DNA of 64,000 nucleotides from Spirosoma sp. KCTC 42546. Its GTDB lineage: Bacteria > Bacteroidota > Bacteroidia > Cytophagales > Spirosomataceae. The stretch is taken from assembly GCF_006965485.1 (NCBI RefSeq), contig NZ_CP041360.1, positions 6,800,501 to 6,864,500 on the forward strand, given 5' to 3'. Below, one piece after another: positions 9,709 to 18,057 of the stretch (its first letter is position 1; the number at the start of each line of letters is the position of its first letter). A program made the translations under genes and the position numbers. The notes beneath the pieces are model-generated. The model did not search any database, was not told where the DNA came from, and worked only from the letters and a program-made list of their open reading frames with translations.

Positions 9709-9831
9709 AGATACAATATCTTAAATCAAATCTAATGCCAGAGGCAAAAAGTGCTCTTAGGATACTCAGAAGTACATAAGGCATGAAACCATTGTCCAGA
9801 AACGGACGCATCCATGTCCAATCATGGACAT
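9709..9831 (-). promoter_or_regulatory. Candidate operator region of the first PadR/permease cassette
   Basis: AGATACAATATCT at 9709-9721 is a dyad with 5-base arms, lying 21 bases before the PadR start codon. About 71 bases further upstream come TGTCC...GGAC (9793-9807) and a perfect 7-base-arm dyad ATGTCCAATCATGGACAT (9814-9831). The same three elements occur at nearly the same spacing before the paralogous PadR gene at 60709, which suggests function. Confidence 0.65.
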
Positions 9832-9934
9832 TACTTAATAAACGTATATCGCGCTGTTTACTGTAGGTAATTACCGATCAAGTAAGCTACAACCAGTGAA
9901 GTAATCTGCCACTTAGGAGCCTCATTCCACTCCT

Positions 9935-9984
9935 AAAAACGAAAGCCACAACCATCTGCTTTAATAGCTTCGGGCTGTGGTTTT
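9935..9984 (-). terminator. Intrinsic terminator
   Basis: The arms at 9942-9953 and 9973-9984 pair with one wobble and one mismatch. On the minus strand the stem is followed by TTTCGTTTTT. It would end transcription from the exported barrel gene at 10169-10924 and the small frame at 10022-10129. Confidence 0.65.
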
Positions 9985-10021
9985 GTTTGGCGTAGGCTAT
10001 TAACTATCATAACCGGCCAGT

Positions 10022-10129
10022 TCAGTAGGCGGGCGTCCGCCGTACTGGGCGGGAAACTACGGTTCCCACACCCAGTAACCGAGCGCGCTCGCTGCGGAAA
10101 ATGGTACGAATTTGTCGTGTTGTTTTCAT
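10022..10129 (-). CDS. Possible 35-residue basic peptide
   Basis: This short frame begins MKTTRQIRTIFRSERARLLG and is Arg-rich (8 Arg of 35). It is listed because its leader (AACAACAAATACAATG) closely matches the leaders of the annotated exported-protein genes at 4936 and 10924, and it sits between the barrel gene and a terminator. No signal peptide or known motif is visible. It could equally be a decayed remnant of a duplicated gene start. Confidence 0.3.
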   Translation of the reverse strand: MKTTRQIRTIFRSERARLLGVGTVVSRPVRRTPAY

Positions 10130-10168
10130 TGTATTTGTTGTTTTGGTTTTTAGAAGGATGAATATGCG

Positions 10169-10924
10169 TTAAAATTTTGCGGTTAGTCCCAGCTTTACAG
10201 CCGACACCCCATATCCTAGTTCGGTAAAAGCGCCAACCTTGGGGCTGAACATAAATCGAGCACCCAGGTGTAGCCCTACCCACAGGCCACTATTATACGA
10301 GCTTGAATAGTAGTAGTCCGAGTACCCAGAACCTGCATAGCGAAAGCCCAGCGATGCGCCTATATACGGATCGAAACTGTCTGACTGTACGTTGAGGGCC
10401 TCGCCTAAGTGATAAGAAGCGCGGGCGCCAAAGTACACAAAGTTGTAGCCACTGGAGTAGTACCCGTAGTTGTAGTGGTAGTAATCAAGGGAGCCACCCA
10501 CAGAAAAGTTGTTTTTCACATCTGTTTCGACCGACACACCCACTGGAAAACCTCCTCCATAATAGGTTGCCAGGCCAACACCCAGATTAACATACACATT
10601 CTTATGACTCCGGTATGAGGACGTTACCCGAGGGCGAGCAGTAGTAGTATGAGCAACCGGCTGTGGACGAGTCTCCGTCTGCTGGGCAGCTGCTGGGGCC
10701 GGGCTAGGAGCTGGAGCCTGTTGCACCTGTGGCTGAGGTTTTGCCGCAACGGGTTGAGTTACCACTGGCTTTTTTGCCTGGCTAACATTGGTACGGGTAG
10801 TTGATGCAGTAGGCCGGGCAGCGGTTTTTGTCGCCGGGCGACGAACGGGTTGCTGGGCCAAGGCCGGATCAACTGAAAGCGTTAGGGCCATAGCCAACGC
10901 AGCGAAATGGATACTTGTTTTCAT
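10169..10924 (-). CDS. Outer-membrane beta-barrel protein with Pro/Ala-rich linker
   Basis: This 251-residue protein starts at the ATG at 10924, which gives a clean signal peptide ending DPALAQQ. Residues about 25-105 are a low-complexity Ala/Pro/Thr/Gln linker. Residues about 112-251 form a small barrel with Tyr/Gly-rich strands (YGGGFPVGVSVETD, YLGASLGFRYAGSG-like pattern) and the final strand VSAVKLGLTAKF ending in Phe. The linker may reach through or bind the peptidoglycan (inference). It is a single gene with a divergent neighbour. Confidence 0.8.
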   Translation of the reverse strand: MKTSIHFAALAMALTLSVDPALAQQPVRRPATKTAARPTASTTRTNVSQAKKPVVTQPVAAKPQPQVQQAPAPSPAPAAAQQTETRPQPVAHTTTARPRVTSSYRSHKNVYVNLGVGLATYYGGGFPVGVSVETDVKNNFSVGGSLDYYHYNYGYYSSGYNFVYFGARASYHLGEALNVQSDSFDPYIGASLGFRYAGSGYSDYYYSSSYNSGLWVGLHLGARFMFSPKVGAFTELGYGVSAVKLGLTAKF

Positions 10925-11251
10925 TTTGTAGTTGTTGTTTTTGGTTTTTCCTGAGGAACGATGCAAACGTACGACGGACCAGTGCGATCAATCCAGAAGC
11001 GATTGATTGAACTGTACAAAGCACAACATGAACTGTGATGAAAGTCAGGTGAAATGATTTGAATTGGCGTAGCCGGTACGCCCTCTTCTACCAATGACGC
11101 AGGAGCCACTTATACAAAAGTTCGTACGACTCAGCCCGAAATACCACCGCTCATAAAGTGCTATCTCCGCTAAATAGGGCGCATTAAATTAAAATAGATC
11201 GATTCTTGTATCTTTGTTTATCCTCTTGATAAACTGATCTTTACTTGATTA
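10925..11251. promoter_or_regulatory. Divergent promoter region with a -7 box at 11209
   Basis: The 327-base region separates the barrel gene from a sensor kinase gene. TATCTTTG at 11209-11216 matches the Bacteroidota -7 consensus TAnnTTTG and lies 35 bases before the kinase ATG. No good -33 TTTG is seen at the expected distance. On the other side an A-rich leader precedes the barrel start. Confidence 0.4.
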
Positions 11252-12586
11252 ATGACGTACGAAGCCTGGTCTCCACTCTTCCTGGGTATGGTATTGGCGA
11301 TGCTGCTGGCTAATTCTGTTCAGTGGTTTATGTATCGGGAGCGCATCTATAGTATCTACTCCATTTACACACTGATTTGGGCCGTTTACTTTACAATTAA
11401 TCATTTTTTACTGCCCTATAACATTGCCAATTTCTATAAGCTCCTGCTCTCCTACACGGGCTATATTCTCTACCTTGAATTAGCCAAGATTTTCCTAAAC
11501 CTTCGGGAGCGTCCCAAGTTTCTGCGCTGGGTAGCCTGGGTTCAATGGATGCTGGTTGCCTACTGCGTTGTCAAAACGTATATCTACCTGTTTACCGATT
11601 TCTGGCAAACCAGGCTCCACACCTTACTCCTGATTCCTGTACGCGTTGCGTTGCTTGGTGTAGGGGGCTATATCGTTTTTTCATTTTTCCGTTCCAAAGA
11701 TGTTGTTGCACGCTTTTTCGTGGCCGGAACAGCATCGCTACTGATCAATCACGCCATAACCTTTGTTTTACTTGTACGCTCGCCCAGTCTCGACTTACAG
11801 TTACCGTTTTGGCAACATCCCGACTTATTTATTCAGACGGGTGTTGTATTGGATTTAATCTTTTTTTCGCTGGGCATTTCGTATCGGCACCGGCGCGAAG
11901 CGGTTAACAAAGCAGTTCTCGAAAAAGAACTGGAGCGCGAACGAGAGCAACATCACCGCGAGTTTCTTGAAGCCGATCTGGCCTTACAGCGTATGCAGCA
12001 GGAAAAGACGGAGATGCAGATGCGGGCCTTACAGAGCCAGATCAACCCTCATTTTCTGTTCAATGGGTTAAATACCCTCTCGTCGTTAATTGACGAGAGC
12101 CCCACTCAGGCAGGAGAGTTTGTGGATGAGTTATCTAATGTATACCGCTATTTGTTGCGGAGTAACGAAAACGAGTTGACCACCTTACGCATCGAGTTAC
12201 GCTTTATCAATTCCTACTTTCATCTGCTTCGAACCCGCTTTGGTCGCTCGGTTAGTTTGGAGGTAGCCGTCGATGAAGCGTATATGGAAACGTTGCTCCC
12301 TCCACTTACGCTACAATTGCTGGTTGAAAATGCGGTCAAACATAATGTAGTACTCAGCCAGAGCCCACTCAGAATTCGCATCCGAAGCACAGATACCCAA
12401 CAATTGGTTGTTGAAAATAGCCTACAGCGAAAAACACTACGCGTCGAATCGAATGGGGTCGGTTTATCGAATATCTCCGTCAAATACCGACTCCTAAATC
12501 AACCTGCGCCAATTATTGAAGAATGGGATGGTTGGTTTCAGGTAACGTTGCCCTTACTGATGCCTCAGTCTGTAGCCGTTAATTAG
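11252..12586 (+). CDS. LytS-type sensor histidine kinase with seven-helix membrane domain
   Basis: This is a 444-residue protein. About seven membrane segments occupy residues 1-215, resembling the 7TM sensor units of DISM-type kinases. A charged coiled coil follows (about 220-255, ELEREREQHHREF). Then comes the His_kinase motif NPHFLFNGLNT with H267, and the ATPase domain (LLVENAVKHNVV, GVGLSNISVKYRL). The catalytic half is closely similar to the kinases at 1777-2961 and 3126-4229. No response regulator gene is adjacent. It ends at a strong bidirectional terminator. Confidence 0.92.
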   Translation: MTYEAWSPLFLGMVLAMLLANSVQWFMYRERIYSIYSIYTLIWAVYFTINHFLLPYNIANFYKLLLSYTGYILYLELAKIFLNLRERPKFLRWVAWVQWMLVAYCVVKTYIYLFTDFWQTRLHTLLLIPVRVALLGVGGYIVFSFFRSKDVVARFFVAGTASLLINHAITFVLLVRSPSLDLQLPFWQHPDLFIQTGVVLDLIFFSLGISYRHRREAVNKAVLEKELEREREQHHREFLEADLALQRMQQEKTEMQMRALQSQINPHFLFNGLNTLSSLIDESPTQAGEFVDELSNVYRYLLRSNENELTTLRIELRFINSYFHLLRTRFGRSVSLEVAVDEAYMETLLPPLTLQLLVENAVKHNVVLSQSPLRIRIRSTDTQQLVVENSLQRKTLRVESNGVGLSNISVKYRLLNQPAPIIEEWDGWFQVTLPLLMPQSVAVN

Positions 12587-12605
12587 GCCGGTACCAGCGC
12601 ACAAA

Positions 12606-12637
12606 AAAACCTGCAGGCCATGTGGCTCGCAGGTTTT
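12606..12637. terminator. Bidirectional terminator hairpin
   Basis: AAAACCTGC (12606-12614) pairs with GCAGGTTTT (12629-12637), with further inner GGCC/TGGC pairing. It has T-runs on both strands and sits between convergent genes. Confidence 0.8.
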
Positions 12638-12666
12638 CATTAGACAGCTAAAGGTGTACTGCCAAG

Positions 12667-12707
12667 GCAGTTACTGAAGTAAAATTAGGTAATTTTTCAG
12701 TAACTGC
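12667..12707. repeat. Inverted repeat after the decarboxylase gene
   Basis: Perfect 12-base arms at 12667-12678 and 12696-12707 enclose a 17-base loop, 5 bases past the stop of the gene at 12713. It probably forms part of its 3' end structure. Confidence 0.6.
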
Positions 12708-12712
12708 AAGCG

Positions 12713-13696
12713 TTATTGTTGCTTCGTAAACTCACGATGATAGGCTGCCCGGTACAGCTCTTCCTGAGGCAGGCTCTTGAAATAGTCATAGGTTACCCGC
12801 AACCCTTCATCTCTGGGCACTTTAGGCTCCCAGCCCAAAATAGCCTTTGCTTTTGTAATGTCGGGCTGGCGTTGTTTGGGGTCGTCGGTAGGCAGATCTT
12901 TAAAGATTAACTGCTGGGTTGTTCCGGTAAGTTTGATAATTTCTTCGCCAAACTCTTTAATGGTAATTTCAGACGGATTACCAATATTAACCGGATACGC
13001 ATAGTCGCTCAACAAGAGTCGGTAGATTCCTTCAACCAGGTCATCTACGTAGCAGAATGAGCGCGTCTGGCTTCCATCCCCAAAAACAGTCAGGTCTTCG
13101 CCCCGTAATGCCTGGCCAATGAAAGCAGGTAATACACGGCCATCATTCAGGCGCATCCGAGGTCCATAGGTATTGAAAATGCGAACAATACGTGTTTCCA
13201 GTCCATGATAGGTATGGTAAGCCATCGTTATTGCTTCCTGAAACCGCTTTGCTTCATCGTACACACCACGAGGGCCAACGGGGTTTACATTTCCCCAGTA
13301 CTCTTCAGGCTGTGGGTGCACGTTTGGATCGCCGTACACTTCTGAGGTAGAGGCAATCAGTACTCGGGCACCTTTTACCCGCGCCAAACCAAGACAGTTA
13401 TGAATACCCAAGGATCCTACTTTCAGGGTCTGAATCGGAATTTTAAGGTAATCGATCGGGCTGGCTGGAGAGGCAAAATGCAGGATGTAATCCAGTTCGC
13501 CCGGCACGTGGATGTATTTGGATACATCGTGGTGATAAAACTCAAAATTGGGCAGATGGAAGAGGTGCTCGATGTTACGGATATCGCCTGTAATGAGATT
13601 GTCCATTGCCATCACATGATAGCCTTCCTTAATAAACCGATCGCAGAGGTGCGACCCCAGAAACCCGGCTCCACCGGTTATTAACACTCGCTTCAT
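12713..13696 (-). CDS. UDP-glucuronate decarboxylase (UDP-xylose synthase)
   Basis: This 327-residue SDR-extended protein starts at the ATG at 13696; upstream frame extension reaches into the intergenic hairpin. It shows the NAD-binding [10 protein letters not shown], the catalytic STSEVYGDP and YDEAKR (YxxxK) motifs, and the UXS-type ARVKGARVL and [13 protein letters not shown] segments. It converts UDP-glucuronate to UDP-xylose with loss of CO2 in the cytosol. Its substrate is the product of UDP-glucose dehydrogenase, encoded immediately upstream, so the pair makes pentose sugar donors for surface polysaccharide. Confidence 0.92.
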   Translation of the reverse strand: MKRVLITGGAGFLGSHLCDRFIKEGYHVMAMDNLITGDIRNIEHLFHLPNFEFYHHDVSKYIHVPGELDYILHFASPASPIDYLKIPIQTLKVGSLGIHNCLGLARVKGARVLIASTSEVYGDPNVHPQPEEYWGNVNPVGPRGVYDEAKRFQEAITMAYHTYHGLETRIVRIFNTYGPRMRLNDGRVLPAFIGQALRGEDLTVFGDGSQTRSFCYVDDLVEGIYRLLLSDYAYPVNIGNPSEITIKEFGEEIIKLTGTTQQLIFKDLPTDDPKQRQPDITKAKAILGWEPKVPRDEGLRVTYDYFKSLPQEELYRAAYHREFTKQQ

Positions 13697-13721
13697 AAAC
13701 TGCTTAGGAAAGTAGTAAACA

Positions 13722-13753
13722 CAGAGACACAGAGTTTTATTTCTGTGTCTCTG
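13722..13753. repeat. Hairpin between ugd and the decarboxylase gene
   Basis: Perfect 12-base arms CAGAGACACAGA (13722-13733) and its complement (13742-13753) enclose an 8-base loop. It lies within the same-strand gene pair and may act as a partial terminator or mRNA processing/stability element. Confidence 0.7.
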
Positions 13754-13774
13754 CAAACTCTATGTCTAAAGGAA

Positions 13775-15106
13775 TTAGGCCTTCTGCTCTACCGGTGCTA
13801 AAACGGTTTCGCGGCCTACCGAATAGTATGTATAATTCTGCTCGCGCATCTGATCGAGTTCATATACGTTACGACCGTCGAAAATTAGTTTATTTTTCAA
13901 TAGCAGATTCATTTTTTCGAAATCCGGTGTCCGGAACAAGGGCCATTCGGTAATAACAACCAGTGCATCCGCATCATCTAAAGCAGCATATTGCGTATGT
14001 GCGTACGTAACGGCATTACCAATTTGCTCACGGACGTTGTCCATCGCTTCTGGATCATAAACCGTCACTTTCGCGCCAGCAGCGATTAAGGCACGAATGT
14101 TATCGAGAGCTGGTGCTTCACGAATATCGTCGGTGTAGGGTTTAAATGCCAAACCCCATACAGCAATGGTTTTGCCTGTCAGATCGCCCCCAAAGTGCCC
14201 CAAAATCTGCGGCAACAATTTGGTTTTCTGTAGGTAATTCACTTCCATTACCGACTTCAGTACTTTGAAATCATAATCGAAATCTTTCGCTGTTTTAGCT
14301 AACGCCTGTACATCTTTGGGGAAGCAACTTCCGCCATAACCAATACCGGCAAACAGGAACCGTTTGCCAATACGACTATCGGTGCCAATACCCCGACGAA
14401 TATCGTCGACATTGGCACCCGCCCGCTCGCATAGATTGGCGATCTCGTTCATGAACGTGATTTTCGTGGCCAGGAATGCATTGGCAGCATACTTGGTCAT
14501 TTCAGCCGAACGTTCGTCCATGAAAATAACCGGATTACCCTGCCGCACTAACGGGGCATAGAGCCGGTTCATTACGCCTTTCGCCCGATCTGATTTAGTA
14601 CCGATTACAACCCGGTCGGGTTTCATAAAGTCTTCGACGGCTACGCCCTCCCGCAAAAATTCGGGGTTCGATACTACGTCGAAATCCACCTTGGCATTGT
14701 CGGCAATGTGGGCATGAACTTTCTCCGCCGTACCAACGGGAACCGTACTTTTATCAACAATAACCGCATACTGACTCAGAATCGGTCCGAGATCACTGGC
14801 TACTTTCAAAATATATTTCAGATCGGCAGAGCCATCTTCGCCGGGAGGGGTAGGTAAGGCCAGGAAGATAACTTCTGCGCCTTTGATCCCTTCTTCCAAA
14901 TCAGTGGTAAAGGATAAACGACCTTCCTCAACGTTCCGGTGAAACAGCGTTTCAAGACCTGGTTCGTAAATAGGGACGATTCCATTATTTAGTTTTTCAA
15001 CTTTTCGGACGTCGATGTCCACACAGGTAACCTGATTGCCTGTTTCAGCAAAGCACGTACCCGTAACAAGGCCTACGTATCCGGTTCCAACGACTGCTAG
15101 TTTCAT
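13775..15106 (-). CDS. ugd: UDP-glucose 6-dehydrogenase
   Basis: This 443-residue protein has the N-terminal GTGYVGLVTG dinucleotide-binding motif, the central dehydrogenase segment with catalytic Cys in GYGGSCFPKD, Lys in the NAFLATKITFMNE helix, and a C-terminal UDP-binding domain (WGLAFKPYTDDIREAPA). It oxidises UDP-glucose to UDP-glucuronate using two NAD+. Its length is typical of the bacterial family. It is upstream of, and probably co-transcribed with, the decarboxylase gene that uses its product. Confidence 0.95.
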   Translation of the reverse strand: MKLAVVGTGYVGLVTGTCFAETGNQVTCVDIDVRKVEKLNNGIVPIYEPGLETLFHRNVEEGRLSFTTDLEEGIKGAEVIFLALPTPPGEDGSADLKYILKVASDLGPILSQYAVIVDKSTVPVGTAEKVHAHIADNAKVDFDVVSNPEFLREGVAVEDFMKPDRVVIGTKSDRAKGVMNRLYAPLVRQGNPVIFMDERSAEMTKYAANAFLATKITFMNEIANLCERAGANVDDIRRGIGTDSRIGKRFLFAGIGYGGSCFPKDVQALAKTAKDFDYDFKVLKSVMEVNYLQKTKLLPQILGHFGGDLTGKTIAVWGLAFKPYTDDIREAPALDNIRALIAAGAKVTVYDPEAMDNVREQIGNAVTYAHTQYAALDDADALVVITEWPLFRTPDFEKMNLLLKNKLIFDGRNVYELDQMREQNYTYYSVGRETVLAPVEQKA

Positions 15107-15471
15107 ATAGGTAGCTTAACTAAGGATTTTACGATAGATTAATACAGACGTATTCGATTATCTAATGTCACAAAAATAGGAGTTTTTTAATAACCGCCTA
15201 CTCCTAATGAATAATAGTGGACTTACGATTGATTAATCGGCTAACGACAAAGCATATATTTCTGAACGTAGCTAAACGTGTCTAAATGACACCCAAAAAC
15301 AACGAATGATTATTATAAGTTACTCATTTATCTGTTTTACCAGTATTCCATTCTTAATACAACGGTTAAAATCGAAAAGGAATGGTTATTGCAGCCGACA
15401 AAAAAAGATTGTACTTAATCTATAATTTGTCGAAATTTCTATCTGCACACGGTATCAATTAGCCTTGCTTT
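15107..15471. promoter_or_regulatory. Divergent promoter region with -7 box for ugd
   Basis: This 365-base AT-rich region lies between divergent ugd and acyl-CoA dehydrogenase genes. On the minus strand TATTTTTG (15171-15178) matches TAnnTTTG and lies 64 bases before the ugd ATG. A clear -33 box is not seen. No promoter could be picked for the rightward gene. Confidence 0.4.
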
Positions 15472-16629
15472 ATGACGAACGAAATTGTAGAAAATCAAGA
15501 ATTAATAGCCCAGTCTGTCCGTGATTTGAGCGAACGGCTAATTCGTCCAAACATCCGACAATGGGATGAAGGCCAGCACTTCCCGGCTGAGCTGTTCCGT
15601 CAGTTAGGCGAACAGGGATTAATGGGTATGCTGGTGCCTTTAGCGTTCGGGGGAGCCGGTTTAGGTTACCGCGAATACGTAACAGCTATTGTTGAATTAT
15701 CCCGCGTTGATGGGTCAGTTGGCTTGTCGATGGCGGCCCATAATTCGCTCTGTACCAATCACATCCTTTTATTTGGGAGCCCCGAACAAAAACAGACGTA
15801 CCTTCCCAGGCTGGCCACTGGCGAGTGGTTAGGGGCCTGGGGGTTAACAGAACCCAATACTGGCTCAGATGCGGGGAATATGCGAACAACGGCGGTTCGT
15901 GATGGCGCAGATACGTGGGTATTGAACGGGGCAAAAAACTTTATTACTCACGGCATAAGCAGCCAGGTAGCCGTAGTGATTGCCCGTACCGATACGTCGG
16001 ACCGCGGTGAACCAAACACAGCCCATAACGCAACAGCCTTTATTGTTGAACGGGACACACCCGGTTTTTCGGGAGGGCGTAAGGAAGACAAACTCGGCAT
16101 GCGGGCTTCCGAAACGGCAGAGATGCTGTTCCAGGATTGCCGAATTTCCGACAGCCAACGGCTCGGTGCCGTAGGCGATGGCTTTATTCAGTCACTGAAA
16201 GTCCTTGATGGAGGTCGTATTTCGATTGCAGCCCTAAGCCTGGGTATTGCCTACGGTGCTTATGATGCAGCATTGGCCTATGCCAAAGAGCGTGAGCAAT
16301 TTGGCCAACCGATTGCCAATTTTCAGGGCATAAGTTTTAAACTGGCCGATATGGCTACGGAGATTGAGGCAGCTAAGCTCTTAACCTATCAGGCTGCTGA
16401 TTTGAAAGACACAGGCAAGTCGGTTACAAAAGAATCAGCCATGGCGAAGCTGTTTGCTTCGGAAACAGCGGTTCGAGTAGCCAACGAAGCGGTGCAGATT
16501 TTCGGTGGCTATGGCTATACAAAGGATTTCCCTGTCGAGAAATTTTACCGGGATGCCAAGCTTTGCACAATTGGAGAAGGTACCAGCGAAATTCAGAAAC
16601 TGGTAATTTCAAGGCAGATACTGAAATAA
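15472..16629 (+). CDS. Acyl-CoA dehydrogenase
   Basis: This 385-residue flavoprotein has the family's full length and order: an N-terminal helical domain, a middle beta domain ([26 protein letters not shown]), then a C-terminal helical domain with [26 protein letters not shown] and the catalytic glutamate in IGEGTSEIQ. It forms the 2,3 double bond of an acyl-CoA with electrons passed to ETF; the chain length preference (short/branched chain is typical for this pattern) is inferred. It is a single gene whose stop codon falls inside the long inverted repeat at 16628-16721. Confidence 0.94.
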   Translation: MTNEIVENQELIAQSVRDLSERLIRPNIRQWDEGQHFPAELFRQLGEQGLMGMLVPLAFGGAGLGYREYVTAIVELSRVDGSVGLSMAAHNSLCTNHILLFGSPEQKQTYLPRLATGEWLGAWGLTEPNTGSDAGNMRTTAVRDGADTWVLNGAKNFITHGISSQVAVVIARTDTSDRGEPNTAHNATAFIVERDTPGFSGGRKEDKLGMRASETAEMLFQDCRISDSQRLGAVGDGFIQSLKVLDGGRISIAALSLGIAYGAYDAALAYAKEREQFGQPIANFQGISFKLADMATEIEAAKLLTYQAADLKDTGKSVTKESAMAKLFASETAVRVANEAVQIFGGYGYTKDFPVEKFYRDAKLCTIGEGTSEIQKLVISRQILK

Positions 16630-16721
16630 AGAGGTAAAAGGAGGAAGGGGAGGAGAGGGAGAATGAATCGCATAACGCAGTTCTCTTCTCCCTCTCCTCC
16701 CCTTCCTCCTTTTACCTCTTT
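16628..16721. repeat. 36-bp perfect inverted repeat between convergent genes
   Basis: The arms at 16628-16663 and 16686-16721 are perfectly complementary over 36 bases with a 22-base loop. The left arm is purine except for one T, so the element is also a polypurine/polypyrimidine tract. It starts within the acyl-CoA dehydrogenase stop codon and ends 4 bases before the stop of the convergent gene. A bidirectional terminator is the simplest role. Confidence 0.85.
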
Positions 16722-16725
16722 TAAA

Positions 16726-16968
16726 TTATACCGTACTACTACGGCCTTTAACTAATGCAGCAATACCAAGAATAATAATGGCACCCACAAAAGCCGTTAA
16801 AATTTGATCGAGCATACCGCCATCGCGGCCAAATATCCAGCCACCAACAAATCCGCCAGCGATGCCAAGCAGGATTTCGGCGAACAATGAAAACGAAAAC
16901 CGTTTAAAAACGAGATCGGCCAGCCAACCGGCTATAGCCCCTACCAGAATTGATACTAAGATTCCCAT
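16726..16968 (-). CDS. GlsB/YeaQ/YmgE-family stress membrane protein
   Basis: This 80-residue protein has three membrane segments and the Gly-rich repeats of the transglycosylase-associated family: ILVGAIAGWLADLVF, LGIAGGFVGGWIFG and a final FVGAIIILGIAAL. Members are small inner-membrane proteins induced by stress, with no proven biochemical activity. It is a single gene with a 5' gap of 67 bases to the divergently placed end of the pgeF gene. Confidence 0.9.
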   Translation of the reverse strand: MGILVSILVGAIAGWLADLVFKRFSFSLFAEILLGIAGGFVGGWIFGRDGGMLDQILTAFVGAIIILGIAALVKGRSSTV

Positions 16969-17035
16969 GATTGTTAAGCGTTGAGTGAACTTCTATACTG
17001 AAAACAGGTATATAACAGGGGCTATACTATTTTGT

Positions 17036-17803
17036 TTAATTTCTCAATCCAATCACGGCCAGCATCCGCCCGGTTTGCCCTTGCTCAGCCCGATATGAAA
17101 AGAAGTCATCGTTATGGAGCACCGTCGAAAAAGGCGATACCTCTACCTGTGCCATTGGAATACCGAAGGCTACGAGCTGATTCAAATTAGCCCGTTTCAA
17201 GTCGATATAGCCTTTGCCTGTATGGGCATCTAGCCGCTTCAACGCAGGTTCAAACTGCTCGGCCACCTCTGGTCCTACCTCAAACGAGCATTCGTCAATA
17301 CAGCTACCTATGTAGGCATAACACTGACTGGCTGTAGTCCCAAATTGTTGCTGCATTCGTTCGAGTGTTTTCGTTACAATTCCACCAACCGTTCCCCGCC
17401 AGCCTGCATGAATGGCTGCAACGGCCTGATGTTCGTGATCATACATAAGAATCGGGACGCAGTCGGCAACGGTTACGCCGATCAGCAAATCCGGTTTATC
17501 CGTAATCAAGGCATCATATCCATCAAAACGGCCAGCTTCCGTGGCGTATAGGATTTCTGTACCATGTACCTGATGCGATGAAGCAAACTGATCTGTCCGG
17601 GCACCAATAGCGTCAAAAAAACGACGACGATTCTCCTCTACGTTCGCAGGGGCATCAGCGGTATTGATGCCTAGATTGAGCGATGAAAACGGAGCTGGAC
17701 TGACGCCCCCATGCCGGGTACTCTCGGCGGCAATGAGCTTCGTGAAACTAAAAAATAGTGCAGGTGACCGATATAAAAACGCTAGGTTTGAGTCCGTGTT
17801 CAT
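17036..17803 (-). CDS. pgeF: Peptidoglycan editing factor PgeF (YfiH / multicopper-type laccase domain)
   Basis: This 255-residue protein has the family's metal-binding signatures: SSHQVHG, TVADCVPILMYD, AIHAGWRGTVGGI and IGSCIDECSFEVGPE. Family members (YlmD, YfiH, LACC1) are purine nucleoside phosphorylase/adenosine deaminase-type enzymes, and E. coli PgeF removes wrongly built muropeptide precursors. The normal length and an intact His/Cys set suggest an active enzyme. It is monocistronic here and ends 67 bases from the GlsB-family gene. Confidence 0.92.
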   Translation of the reverse strand: MNTDSNLAFLYRSPALFFSFTKLIAAESTRHGGVSPAPFSSLNLGINTADAPANVEENRRRFFDAIGARTDQFASSHQVHGTEILYATEAGRFDGYDALITDKPDLLIGVTVADCVPILMYDHEHQAVAAIHAGWRGTVGGIVTKTLERMQQQFGTTASQCYAYIGSCIDECSFEVGPEVAEQFEPALKRLDAHTGKGYIDLKRANLNQLVAFGIPMAQVEVSPFSTVLHNDDFFSYRAEQGQTGRMLAVIGLRN

Positions 17804-18057
17804 ACTGTAAATTTACGGGTAAAACTAAGTAATGAGACGTTTTTCAGTGTTGACGTCCCGTACTTTCAAGAAAATTACCATACAAACCAAGTAACCTGGA
17901 TGGGCGACTTACTGCCTTGATTACCCCAAAATAAACCATTCAGGACATCTCGTAAGAATAACTATCGAGTACCTCTTATTTAGGGAATTAAAAATGAGTA
18001 CGATAACATAAGTTCGTCCTTATTAGCTTAGCAAGACTAAATAGATTGCCCGCTTTC

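Noticed and set aside
9933..10283. 116-residue minus-strand frame overlapping the barrel gene end and the terminator
   Set aside because: It overlaps the barrel gene in another frame, includes the terminator stem, and has no domain-like pattern.
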